A DNA stretch of 64,000 nt from Diploscapter coronatus (Eukaryota > Nematoda > Chromadorea > Rhabditida > Rhabditidae), in NCBI GenBank assembly GCA_964036155.1, contig OZ038423.1, forward strand, positions 31,387,249 to 31,451,248. Direction: 5' to 3'. Below are positions 46,137 to 58,378 of the stretch, one piece after another. A program made the position numbers and the translations under genes. Each line of letters begins with the position of its first letter. Positions within the stretch are counted from its first letter, which is position 1. The notes under the pieces are model-generated. The model was not told the origin of the DNA. It made no database searches and worked only from the letters and a program-made list of their open reading frames with translations.

Positions 46137-48339
46137 ATGTTAGCTGCGTGTTCCTCGAGCTATCGTAGGGAGGATGACCCTGTCTCTGCTGCTTCCGATG
46201 CAGTCCCACCCCACTCTCTGTCCGACGGCTGTCTTGACCCAGAGCCTCACGAGATGAACGGCGAGAAGCGCAAGCGAAGACGTCGTCGCGGCAAGCACCG
46301 TTTCCTGCCCTATCACGCGCGAACCTCAGACGACAAACTCGATGATGCCAACAACGACAACGACAGGAGACGCTCTCTCAGGTACGCTCAGATCAAAAGT
46401 TGAGGAATTTCAGCATGAATTAATATTTTGAATATTAGAATTTATAAATGTTATTTTGTAGAAAAAGAACGAAAAATTTTCAGTATTTTTTTCTCGAAAT
46501 ATAAAAAATAATTTTTTTAAACTTTATCTTTCAAAATTATGAATTCATGTTGAAATTTCATAAAAACATTTCTAATTGAAATTTTGAATTTCAAAAAAGA
46601 TTTGAAAGATTTTCGTTATTGGACGACATTTTCGAAAAGATTCCCCCTTTCGACCACCATACTCCTTCCTCCTTTCGCCTCCCTCTTTCACTCGGCCTCC
46701 CATCTCTCTCTCTCCCCCAACAGCAATAAGACCTGCTGCAGAGGGGTTACAATGGGTCCGCATAGGGATGAGCTCAGCTTAATCCTGAACGCTTTTGGAA
46801 TCTTTCTGCAAAAATAATTAGGATAGTTAGCGCTAATTAAGTTTTCAAAAGCCCAATCAGCTTTTCGAAGTTGTGAATGGTTTACAGTGAATTGAAAAAT
46901 TCCTCGAATTGTATATTTTTGAAAAAAGACCGTTACAACATTTGACATTCAGCTTGGAGCTTCAAATAATCGACCTTTCGAGTGGTTGATTGGTAAAGAA
47001 TCAGCCGAAAATTCGATGCCAAATCTCTGAAGGTTTTTTTTTTCTTTTTAATGTTTCATGCCTGCTTCTTTATATCGAGTTCTATGAAAATTCTAGTAAT
47101 TATATTAATTTCTAAAGAAAACCAGGACTGAACAGAAAATGTTCATTCTTTCCAAAAAAGTGTCCAATCCTGCCGATAATTACCCTTTTCGAAAGCAGCC
47201 CTTGGTCTTATTTTCGAGCTGGGATAGACTCCGAGCTGCCTTCATTATCTTGGACTGAAACTTTTCTTGTGAGTTCCCCCAAAATATCGGAGTTCAACAA
47301 TTTTGAACTACAACATTTTCCAAAGTACATTTGTATATATCTATCGGGCTACTATAAAGTGCGCGAAGGTAAATGAAGGGAGAATGAAGAAAGGAGCCAT
47401 GATGTCATTTGACCAGGTCAAAGGGGGAGGAAAGACCGATGGGAGGAGAACTGTGAGTGACGAGTGAAAGGAGAGGAATGAGGCAGGATTGACCTGCTCA
47501 GTTTTTAAAAGTCAAAAATGGTCTCTTTTCTAAGTCGTTTTCCAAAAATTTTGATCTCTTATTTTAGAAGCGCAGCGCCGATGGCACCGAGCAATACGAC
47601 ACAGTTCCTGTTAGAAGATCGCGAAGCCAGGGTCGAAGCTGAAAAAGATGAGGTGGGTTTTTTTTTTAAGAATTAACCAATTTCTTGGATAAATATACCA
47701 ACTTAATACTAATTTTTCAACTTTCAGGTAGAGCCAGCTGAGCTGCGTCGTTCCGCACGTCTCCGCTCGCTGTCTGTTTCATCGGACCACTTCCCATTCA
47801 ACTCGTCCGACTACGGCTCGACTAGCGGCGAAAGCGTAAGACAACTGTTCGTCTTCAGGGAAATTAGCATCAATGAATTACAGGAGATTGAGAGAGAGTT
47901 CGAAACAGAGTTCGAGGAGTTCAAACGGGACAAACTTAACGAGATGTCCAAGCAGGAGGTGGGGATTTTGTTATTTTTGAAAAGAATAAGCGCAAAAATG
48001 AATGCTTCCTGAAAATAAAATTCCAAAAAACCAAATGGCTAAAAAGTGCGCAAAAATACTAATGTTTGATCGAGTTTGAAAATGAAATTTCAAAATTCAG
48101 ATCGTCGACCAACTTCTGGAACGCGAAAAGGACGCCGACCTTCTAGCTGGAGAGTGTGCCAAATACGTGACGGAGAACCGCCAATTGAAGGTTTTTTTTT
48201 ATTAAAAGAAAGTAAACTTAGAAAGAAAATCGATAATTTGCAGGAACTCCTAACCTCTCACGGAATCACCTACAACACGCGCAGTGCAGCAGCCAGAATT
48301 TCTTCCGAAGCCCAGCCCACAAGTCAGCCCGTCAAATAG
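46137..48339 (+). CDS. HEXIM: HEXIM-family P-TEFb inhibitor with altered PYNT motif
   Basis: Six exons: 46137-46381, 47568-47652, 47728-47835, 47884-47958, 48101-48190, 48244-48339, giving 232 aa. HEXIM, held by 7SK RNA, inhibits the P-TEFb kinase (CDK9/cyclin T) in the nucleus. The order of parts matches the family. An arginine-rich RNA-binding stretch KRKRRRRRGKHRFLPYH (around 43-59) corresponds to the vertebrate KKKRHWKPYY region. The inhibitory motif region reads APSNTTQFLLEDRE (around 87-100). An acidic/serine segment is followed by the cyclin-T-binding coiled coil with the hallmark LNEMSKQEIVDQLLE and ENRQLKELL. The central PYNT of the family is PSNT here, so the tyrosine is absent. A TATA promoter lies upstream. 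The first intron (46382-47567) shows no other exon. Confidence 0.85.
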
Positions 48340-49573
48340 ACTCCGCCTCCAAAAAATCAACCATAGCTTCAACTTCACCCCCCATCTGACTGTTTGTCAC
48401 CGTGGACTAGCTTCCCATCAAATCAGAAATCTAAAGTTGACCACGATCAACTACCGTCAAATTTGGATAAATGTTGTTCTTGAAAGTTTGTCAAACCCCC
48501 CCACCAATTCACTAATCCTACCTTTATTCCCTTAATGCGGGTTCAAAATTGTCCGAATTAGCCCCCATTTCTTCATGATTTTATGTGTACCGCTGAGCAG
48601 TATGATTGTTAGAAATTAGTTTTCCTAGATTTCCCCGAATTATTACTATGTTTGGAGCAGTCTTATTTTATCAATGACTTTTTGTCAAGCCTCTATCGGC
48701 CTTTGTAGTTCGTTTCATCTAAAATATGATTTTTTGATTGTAGGATTGAAAGTTAGTTTTTCATCGAATGTAAATGTTTTGTTTTGAAAGGGCGGTGTAA
48801 TTATTTCTTAATTTTTTCGTATACGAGGAATTACTGACAATTATCACTACTAACTCATACGGGGTATTCACCTCGTCATTTTTATTTTCATTGACGAATC
48901 GAAGAATTCGAACTGTATCTGAATTTTGCATTTTCCGAGATTTTTGCGAAATTGCGGTACGGTTTTAATTTTTCTAGTTCATCAATACACAATTTTCCTT
49001 ACTTTCCACGTTTGTTGGTAATGCCTCGGGTATTTGAAAATTCACCACACGGGTAAACGTGCTTTGCCTCTCCTATTTTATCACAACGTCATTTCACGAA
49101 ATTATTATTATTGAACAACTAAAATCAAGTATAAGGTGAAAATAAAGATAGTTTGAATTTTGTAGTTTATTTTTTCAAAGCAAAAAATAACAACGAATAG
49201 AATTTCAACCAAAATAACAGCGGAATGGTATAACAAAATTTCGACTAACAATAACGCATATAAATTGAGGATAAAAAGTAATTGAAATAGCAACTACCGT
49301 AATCTCTCAAAAGAATTGGAGTCATATTTGAGAGATACTGGTTTATTGATTTCGAAAGTCGAATTTTTAAAACAAAAATTAAAAAATTTTTGATAGAAAA
49401 ATAATGGATTCTTGGAAAATTGGAGTTTTTTCCCGTGGAATTTTGTTGCACATAGAATGATAAAACTTTTCCAAGAACCCAAAATAACAAGTGATTTTTT
49501 ACTTCTCAAATTGAAGTCTCGAGTCTTCCAATTCCAGAAAGAATACTTCAATTGAGGACTACTGTAAAAGAGC
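48340..49573. other. Convergent intergenic region (HEXIM 3' UTR and LYAR 3' flank)
   Basis: Mostly AT-rich. The first few hundred bases (T-rich, several TTTTTGATT-like segments) are probably the HEXIM 3' UTR. Minus-str frames at 49108-49490 continue past the LYAR stop and are chance. Confidence 0.45.
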
Positions 49574-51448
49574 CTACTCTTCATCCTGATTCTGAACGAG
49601 TTTAACGGATTTTCCCTCGACGGTAACGCTGCTGGTGGCTTGGAGAGTTTGTTCGATTTGCTGTTTGACCACAGAATCATCGACTTCTTCCAGGCCGTGC
49701 TTCTCGCGGTACGCCTCGGAAACCGATTTGCGCAGCTTTTTCAGCTAAAATAAGAACTTTAAAAACGAGATTTTTACCCAATCTTTCATGAAGAAAAATT
49801 TAAACTTTCGATCTGGACGATTTATAGCAAAACACATCATGGAATTTCTCGTGAACTTTTGTTGAAAAGACCGTGATTCGAATATTTTTGAAGATATAAA
49901 ATTACCTTCATTTCTCCGCCCGCCTCCTGCAGTCTTCGTTTGATCGCTTTCTTCCATTTGAAAGGTAGCAATTCAGAGGAATTGTTTTCCTTAAATTTAC
50001 TTTTAAAAATCTTCTTTTTGGTACTAAAATTGCTGATAGGAAAATGGTTCAAATCGATGAGTATTCAAGAGTTTCGCAATGTATGAATAGACATGGAGAA
50101 AATAGAGTTGCTTTTCGGATTTCTTGCGAAATTTTAGAAGATAGAAATTTCAAGACCTGAGTTTCACAGTTATCCTCGTCAGCAACGTGACCATTTCCAT
50201 TAGCTTTTTCGGAAATCGACTCGATTTGCTTTTGCTCCTCCTTTTCTTCCTTCTTTCCCGATTCTCCAGATTTTGAGGCGGTTGATCCGTTGGTTAAGTT
50301 CTAGAAATTTCAAAATTTCTTTAATTCCAAGTAGTTTATCGTTCACACTATTTTACTCTACTTCTCTTTCCCGCCTATCCCTAACTATAGATCTCATCAT
50401 ATAGTAATTGTCGTTCATAACTGTTCGAACTTAAAAAAATAGTTATTTTGGATAAAAGATCATGAAAATATTTTGATGAGTTTAAGGAATGAATCAGTTT
50501 CTCGAACCTTTCCATTAGCCTTGCTCGCGTTGGCCTTCTGGATGTTGTTCTGCCTGAGCTTCTCGGCCTCGGCAGCGATCGCGTTCCAGGCCTGTTGGCA
50601 CAACGACTTGTCCCGCACACTGCACGAGTTCGACAGAAAATTGATGAATTTCGATTCCTGAAAAGTCAATTATTGACTTGTTTAATCAAAATATCACTTT
50701 CTCAGAAAAATAGGCTCGCTTTTTATAAACTAGAGATATTCTTTAGGCAATATTTCTTTCGTCATCTCAAGATAAATATAAAATAATAATTTATGAAATA
50801 TGTTTACCTTTCTTGGAATATTCCCGTATCCAGCGATCCGCTGAAGAAGCTGTTTGAGTTTGGGCTCCTTGACGAATTCGATCGCCGCCTGCACCTGTTC
50901 GATCCACGCGTTTTGTTTCAGTTCGCCCTAATTTTAAAAAAATTTTAATATACAAATACTTTTCTCCAAAAGTAGATACATTTCTCTCAAATATTCGAGT
51001 AGGTACGTTTTCTTTAAAATCTCTAAAATTAAAAAGAAAATAAAAATGACGTTTGGAAGAGAAACTCATGTTTGATTTTTTCTTGTCAGTGAAAAGGATA
51101 AAAACTACCTTAGCCTCCTTCTCAACGTACCCACTGCCTCCGTACTTCTGATTCTCCGTGATGCACTTCACATGCTGGGCGTAGGTGATGCGACTAAAAT
51201 AAAATGCAATTTTTCGAAAAAAAAAAAAAATTGGAAAAACCCACGTGAAAACGACCTGACAATCGATGCAACTGTACGCGTCGCTCCGACATCGGAACGA
51301 GTGCTTTTCGACCTGGAAAATAAAAAAAATTAAGACAATTTTAGAAATATGTTTAGGGGAAAGACAATCTTAGCAAAAAATCAGAAATGTTTCGAACCTG
51401 ATTCTTCTTGAGCGCCTCACCGCACCCGTCGCAGTTGAAGAACACCAT
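49574..51448 (-). CDS. LYAR: LYAR-type cell-growth-regulating nucleolar protein
   Basis: Eight exons (-): 51448-51398, 51312-51245, 51193-51109, 50927-50808, 50657-50508, 50300-50157, 49989-49906, 49744-49574, giving 290 aa. The N-terminus carries the LYAR zinc fingers: MVFFNCDGCGEALKK, VEKHSFRC, SCIDC, then HVKCITENQKYGGSGY. The middle has KQNAWIEQVQAAI and KFINFLSNS, followed by a lysine/glutamate-rich low-complexity region (GESGKKEEKEEQKQ). The C-terminal domain is FKWKKAIKRRLQEA and LKKLRKSVSEAYREKHG. LYAR proteins are nucleolar and act in ribosome production and growth. The acceptor of the seventh exon (TTTAAG|GAA, 49990) is the only phase-compatible choice. A better-looking TTTTAG upstream gives the wrong frame. 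Confidence 0.9.
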
Positions 51449-51661
51449 CTGGAAGGCTTTCGACTCGAAAAATCACCTGAAAATAAAAATATAAAATGAG
51501 CGGAAGAAAGTCGAGAAGAAAAAACGAGAAAAATTATAATCGAGAGAGGAAAGATACGTTACGCGCGTTTTACGGCATAATTTCGTTTCAAACAAATGCT
51601 CATTATTTATTTATTATCGACGGATTTGGGTGATTTTCAGTCAAACATATAAATTAGGCGA

Positions 51662-54600
51662 CTAATAGTATTGTCTGAGTCTTCGGATTAAGGGTTTCTT
51701 CATTCGCATTCGGTCGTAGATATCCGTGACCATATTTGGAGGACAGTAATGCTCACTGTCACAGGTCGAAATTTGGCACATCGGGCTAAAGTTTATTTTT
51801 TTATTTTAATTTAGCTGTTTTGCTGCTATTTTCTCAAAAATTGAAATTAAAATTAAAACTTCGAAATTTCGAAGGAAGGATAAAACTTTTAAAATCGATA
51901 AACTTTTTTCTAATTTCGAAAGATAAAACTTACAATGAACTTTTCGTGATACAGTCGAGATTTTTCCATTTCATTTGCCCATAGATGTTTAGATAGTCAG
52001 CAACGCATTTTCCTTCGTCCAGTTTCGGATAACCTTCCTCCCAATCGGTGTAGTTCAGATTGGTGATTCCTCCTTCCCAAATGTATCTTTTCGAGGCGTC
52101 GTCATATTTTAGGCCGATGAGGTAATTCAATGGCGCAGTCATTCCCTAAAATGCATTTTTGATATAAAATGAAACTGGATATTTTTATTGGAAACAGAAT
52201 CGAACTTGGAAAACCTCGGGGTTTCTTCACTAAAATAACACCTCACCTCCTCTTTCCATCTTTTTATTGCTATAGCTTTCAACGTTGTGGATTTCACATC
52301 CGAATTAATGAGAGCCAATTGTCCTTGTTTGTGTGGGGACATGTTGGTGCATTCGATGTTTCCAGCCACCCAATTGGCAGCTATGTTGTTCAAAAAGTAG
52401 CACTCTCCGAAGTTCCTATTGGCTACAACCAATTGTTCCCAGTTCGTTGGGCAGAAGCAGTTCACTAAATTAGATTCTTATGGTACTAGTATGTTTCGGG
52501 AGGGAAAATGATTTGTTCATGGCATGGAAACATCGATTTGATGAAAACCGTCAGAGTTGGTAAATCATTGTTCCTCTTGAAGAAATAACCTTGACAAAGG
52601 GCGTCCTGAGCGGGTCCGACAACTCCTCTCGGGTCCAATGAGGTCAGATTTAATCTTGGACTCGCTAATTTACCCAGCTCTTCAACACCATATGGATTAT
52701 CTCCGTCCTAAATTTAAAATTCGAATATTTCCTGGTTCGAGAAAGAGTACCTCAACGTAGGCTACGGTTATGATGTAAATACCAGATTCTTTGATATTAC
52801 TTGCCACTTGTAGCGCATTGTCATTACCGGCTTCCCTAAAATGGTGTAACTTCCTAGAATTTTATATTGATGCTTGACGACTAACGTGTATGCGCTGCTG
52901 TAGAGAAAGATTGCTTTTTGGACCTTCTCTCTTCCATGCTGTACAAGCTGTCCATGAGCTACTTCCAAACCTCTAAAAATTTTCAAGTCATTTTTTCTAG
53001 AAATGACTCACTCTCTCAAATTCAGCTCGACAACTTGAGTAGGTTTGAGCTTCTTTTCGGAAAACATGTCGTCGGCGAAGCTTTGAAAGTCTTTGTGATG
53101 ACCCAAAGGATAGACCACCTGGAATTTTTCTTTTAATTTGACATTTCTGTGGGACTGTTAGAAAGATATAATAAAATTTAAGATATTTTGCTAGAGCTCA
53201 GATTCTGATATTCAACTGATATCGAAGTTTTTCCCACCTCAGCATCTTTGTTGAAAGCGATGACTCCTATTCTGACTGACATATGATCGCTGTGGTCGAA
53301 GTTCATCCCAGCAGTTAGAGTGACGATGTCGGCTATGACCTAATAATCTTATGAGTTATCAGAAGAAAGTAAATCTTTACTTCGAATAGCGCATCCTCAG
53401 TCATACTTGCTGAAGTGTCGATCACAAACATAATATCCACCTGTATTAATAAAAATTGGAGAATAATTTCGAGGTTATCTACCCAAAGTGTCGGCATACT
53501 GCACGAGCAGTTCATGTAGTCTCCTTCTGGAATTGGACGTGGAGTTGGTTTCGGTGTAGTCTAAGTTTCACAAGTCGAAATTCGAGATGATCGGATTTGA
53601 GTACCGTTTTAACAGTTGATGCTGGCTTCGTGGTCGGAGTAGTAGTCGGTTTTGGCGTAGACGTCGAGGTGGTGCAGATTTGGGCGGGTGTTGTAGGCCA
53701 TCCATCTGAACGCTTGATTCAGGTGGAAATTGTGGTCATGGCCTTACTATCCCAGAAGCAAATGCCGTCATTGACGAGTTCATCCAGGAATGCTTCGGTG
53801 TAATGAGACAGCTGTGACATGGTCATCGGGATGAACTGGAAGGCATTCGATGATTTTTGAAAGATTCATTTGTCGAACCTTGTGATAGGCGATACCATCA
53901 TATAGAGATTTATCGATGCCAATGCCGACAATGGTTAATTCGAATCCGGCATCCTTGATCAGCTGAGTTTTAGCGGCTTGAGATTGAATATCGTTTTTGT
54001 TACTAAATAAATTTCTATAGAGCTTCGTGAGACAATGTCTACCTCAAAGTCGTGAACATGAGAATCCGCTTCATGACATCTTTTCTCGCTGGAAAATATG
54101 CCATATCTTTCACGTAATAGTCATATAAAGCCGATAATTCTGAATTTTTTGCTTCCCAAATTTTTTTTATTGAATTTATACTCTGAAAATGTTGCTGGAT
54201 ACAGTCCAAATTGTGTAGTCTGTTTGCGCATTCTGTCGAGATTGTTGAATAGGTCCTGACTAAAATTTCGCTTCTTTGAATTGACGTTATTTTTTGAATT
54301 ACTATGTTGTCAGATAAGCAGTATAGGAAACTTCATTGGCGATTGACAACCCGATTGCCGCAACCCTAAGTCCAGTCTGACTTGGTGTCCAATTTGAGGT
54401 TAAATTCATCACCATGTAAATCTCCTAAACTCATCATCATTTACGAAGGTTTTTGATCAATTCATTGTACTTGCACAGAGTTATCCGTAGTGCCCATTCC
54501 TGTAGTTCCGTCGATGACTAGAATTACATCTCGTGTACACGGAGTTGTGTAACACTCTGGAAACTAATTATTGTACAGAGAATTAAAATTCTCTGAAACG

Positions 54601-54839
54601 AATGTTTCGTTATCAGAACGGATTTTCGTGTTGATATCGCTTAATGCCACCTATCAGCATAGGATAGTTGTGACTTTCATCGCATTATTTTCTTTTGCAA
54701 ATGATGATATGTTGAGACGAAATTTTAGGATAATTTAAAAGTTATTAATATGGAAGAAAATAATTTTTTAACTACCTTTAGCTGAAGCTATTGCAACAAT
54801 TGATATTGAGCAGAGAAAGCGGAACAGTAAAGATTTCAT
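51662..54839 (-). CDS. Secreted protein with two VWA domains and a C-type lectin domain; one-base phase conflict
   Basis: Seventeen to eighteen exons (-) from ATG 54839 to TAG 51662, about 650 aa. Order: signal peptide (1-20), VWA1, a Thr/Pro linker (TSTPKPTTTPTTKP), VWA2, then a C-type lectin domain (CFCPTNWEQL to CQISTCDSEHYC). VWA2 has an intact metal site (FVIDTSASM), while VWA1 reads VIDGTTGMG. The lectin domain lacks a WND motif (WKNLDC). Exons, 5' to 3': 54839-54776, 54556-54471, 54424-54303, 54259-54182, 54139-54043, 54002-53879, 53835-53748, 53705-53605, 53560-53483, 53440-53381, 53339-53238, 53118-53012, 52972-52886, 52835-52751, 52707-52590, 52464-52247, 52145-51934, 51785-51662. 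The junction at 54182/54139 is one base out of phase. All others agree. This architecture is common among nematode CLEC proteins, often linked to immunity. Confidence 0.82.
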
Positions 54840-54960
54840 ATTTGAGTTTTGCCTGAATAATATAAAATTGTCTAAAAATAATTTTCCGAGAACGATAGAT
54901 AAAATCAATATTAATCGAAGAATGACAATGCCATTCAGAAGTCAGTTCATATGTCTATAA

Positions 54961-55033
54961 AGCCTGTTGTAAAGAACGCCCACTTTTTAGAGAGTGCTCA
55001 ACTTTGAAAAGTGGGCGTCCTTTACGACAGGCC
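54961..55033. repeat. 73-bp foldback with 27-bp arms upstream of the lectin gene
   Basis: The left arm 54961-54987 and right arm 55007-55033 are complementary at 24 of 27 positions around a 19-base loop. The shared core is CGCCCACTTTT/AAAAGTGGGCG. It lies 122 bp upstream of the lectin ATG (minus-strand gene). It could be a small MITE or, if transcribed, a long hairpin. No clear target-site duplication is seen. Confidence 0.8.
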
Positions 55034-58000
55034 GTCTATAAAAATTGATACTAAAAGGAATTGCGTAATTCAAATGACTAGAAAACGCATAAAATGCTCA
55101 TTTTCATGGGTGTGATAAGAATTTAAGATGGAAAATGACTTCCCTTTGGCTGATAAGTTCGAACTTGGAATGGGGTATCGTAAACTTTTTGGAGCGCACA
55201 AAAAATAATTGATAATTTTTCATTATTTCCAAAAGGATGTTAGAATTATATCAATATTTGCAAGAGAACTTTGTGCATACTTATTTTAAAAAAAAACTTA
55301 TTGCCGTACTCAAATTATAGCATTTTTCATTCATCATAAAGTAATTAACACCATCGCTTTTTGCAAGACAATAATTTTTGCATGTGACTAAATTAGTGAG
55401 ATAATGTCTTCAATTTCTTCCAAGAACAAGAATGATAGTCTTTTTGTCTGCAGAATAATTGAAAAGTTCAAACATTGCAGTATCAATTTCATTCGACAAA
55501 ATGCGAATTTTTAAAATTTTACTAAAAAATTGTTGACATAACATTTATTCAAAATTGTAGTTATTCGCTGAACAGCCCTATTTGATATTTGTCAAGTAAT
55601 TGTTCGTTAAATCGTGTTCAAATTCGGTACGAAGCTGAATTAGCCGTTATTTGAGTTTGTAATTGACCTTTGTCGGAACCAACGTCTAATGTAAAATCAA
55701 AAATGATATCACTACAAACCTAAATTTTGTCGGAGACTTTGAAAGATCGGCTTTAATCTCTAGATTTTTTTTTTTTATTTTGAATGAAGATTAGCCAAAT
55801 TGTTGATTCACTCTCGTTGCTTTTCGCGAATTTATTTTGGCGTATTTTTGCAAGTGCTGGACACACTATTTTTGCTGTTAGGGCAGTTCGATTCTTATTC
55901 GGGTATTTTCTCGAATTTCATTATCGAATGAGATGATGGTCGAATACGATGGAGGAGTAGTATTGTGGACTGTGAGGAAGTGGATATTGCATACTCTTTG
56001 CAGCTCGCTTTTGCACGCGCCCCGTCTTTGTTTTCTCTCATTTTTCCCTTCTCCCTTTTCTTTGCTATCTCTCCCGTCTCCTCAGGGTGCATGCTATTTC
56101 GAGGGGGTTGAGTCTAGAAGGGGAGAGATGCAAAAGTGTGCAATATATTCACTTACTCACAGTCCATTATACTTAGAAAGAGGCAGGGCTTTAGACTTCG
56201 TTCTTTAGTCATATAACATATTTAACTCGTCATTAGACAGTGAAATAATATCCCTTAAAGTTTTTTTGTTTCTATTATACTTGTCAAATAAACTTCAACT
56301 ATAAACGTTTTAAATTCGAAAATTTACGTATTTTCTGATAGCAGAATTTAAAATAATTTTCCTTCTATCCCTGTCCACCGTCTCAGTGATGAGCAGCGGA
56401 GGTTTTGTTCGCTTTTAGAAATGCAGCCTCCTTTGACTAGAAAGCATTTATTGATCATTAACTTGGTATAATTCCCGTCTAATTAACGCCTAGAGAATAA
56501 CTCCTATCCTTTAAAGGTTGAAAACGTCATTAGACTAATGCAATTAGCACATTTACTGAATCTGGACGAAAGCTACCTTGTGCTATTCATTATTTCTAAA
56601 AAGATTATTGAAATACTGACTTCCGCATCCATAGTTAGTCATTTTTCAAAGTCTTGTCAGGAATACGCAAATTAAGGAAATTGTTATTTTTAACTGGCAG
56701 AATATGCACTTTGTCATGAAATTTACGAATTTAAATCCTTTGAGCGTGTTTTTCGCAGCAATCATAAACGGATCTATGTCCGGATTTATTCTGTTATTCA
56801 TTTTCCCATCCCAAACTTAGTCCCTATAATAAATAAAGTGCGTTATAATATATTTTTTTCCTTCTAAATTGTACATGATATGTAGACGCTTGTCATGGTA
56901 TATTAGTTTTTGTGAATAAATTACCCACTCCTCTTATGTAGAATAGCTTGCAAAAGTGATGACTAGTTAGGCAAAGCGTGACTTTTATGCATGCTTTTCC
57001 ATAATTCATTCTTCGACCTTAGAGTAGTTCTAGAAGTTTTCAACAACTTGAGTTTATTTTTCTCCCTAAAACTGCAATTTTATCCTTGACCTGAGTTTTT
57101 AGCAGCAAGAAATATTTTTATCATCGATTTTGGCTATACATATTTGATAAAAATAAGCTAATTTAAATTTAGAATTATTAGAACCGATAATATAGTGCGC
57201 TTTCATCTTTGATACGTAACTCTTGCATTACTTTCATTGGTGAACTTTATTTTTCTTTACCTAGGGAATTAATATAATTGACTCGAAGCCAATATATATT
57301 CGCTCGACAAAACAATTTCGTTTTAGACCTCATAAACATTAGTTGAAATTTCATATATCGCCGAGAGCGCGCTTTAAGTCATAAATGTGCACCTCTAAAT
57401 AGGCTATAATCTAATCTATTGACCAAGATATAATCTGTTATCTCAAGCATGACAGAGCCAACTGATACTAGATAAATTAGTTTGTTAGGCGGAACGTGCC
57501 AGAAATGTAAGGATCAAAGTCAGTTCCTTTCTTTTTTGAACTCAAATCTAGGCCGAGTTTAAGCCAGATTTTCCGTGCGTACTCCCTTAAGCCAAAAATT
57601 TTCTCCAAACTTGAATTTCATACCCACTTATGGATCGACTTTCAATAGGAAAACTTGGTTTTACTCACCTCTTCTATAATTTCCTAGTTTAGCTCCATGC
57701 TTGCCTAGATCTGCTTGATCTCATTGATTCAAACGACTATGCTTGTATTTTAGATACAATTATTTCACTTTCTTGGGAATATATAGCTTCCTTTCTAAAT
57801 TACATAGTATTTGATTCATCCTTTGAATTAGTTTTTGTTTATCATATGAGGAAGAGATTATTTCGGACTACAAGTTGCGTATATTATTTATAAAGCAAAC
57901 TATCTCGAGCTTTCACTTAAGAATTTAAATATAACTTGACTTAAACCTTAAATAGACAAGATTAAGCTTCAGGAATTCTATGTTCATCGTTAAGTTTATT

Positions 58001-58378
58001 GTATTTTTAAGAGCTTCTTATTTTGCAATGTGAGAAACTCGATGATTTTTCGCTTAAGCACCTACACTTCTAGACCTAAGAATTGAATCGAACCTAAATT
58101 GCTGCAGAGTTCGTTCTTTGGATTTGGTCATTTCATTAGCTTTTGCACTTAGTTTTTCATTAATTCTGTTCTATCTACTTTAAAATAATTTATTTACTAG
58201 ACTAAAACGTTCTGACGTATTTTTTAATCGGTGATATTCTGATCATCAAATTGCCGATCTATCGGATACAATTTTTTATATTCGTAATATTTCGTAGCTA
58301 TGAATAATTCGTATTTATTTAGACATTTAAGCGGTTACCATTCGCAAACATTTTCACTTTATATTCTAGAATTTACAT
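55034..58378. other. Divergent intergenic region, no supported gene
   Basis: About 3.3 kb of AT-rich sequence between the minus-strand lectin gene and the plus-strand chemoreceptor. A pyrimidine-rich patch at 56000-56080 (+) creates the frame at 55933-56208. The frame 58300-58482 overlaps the first chemoreceptor exon out of frame. No RNA gene or repeat was recognised. Confidence 0.5.
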
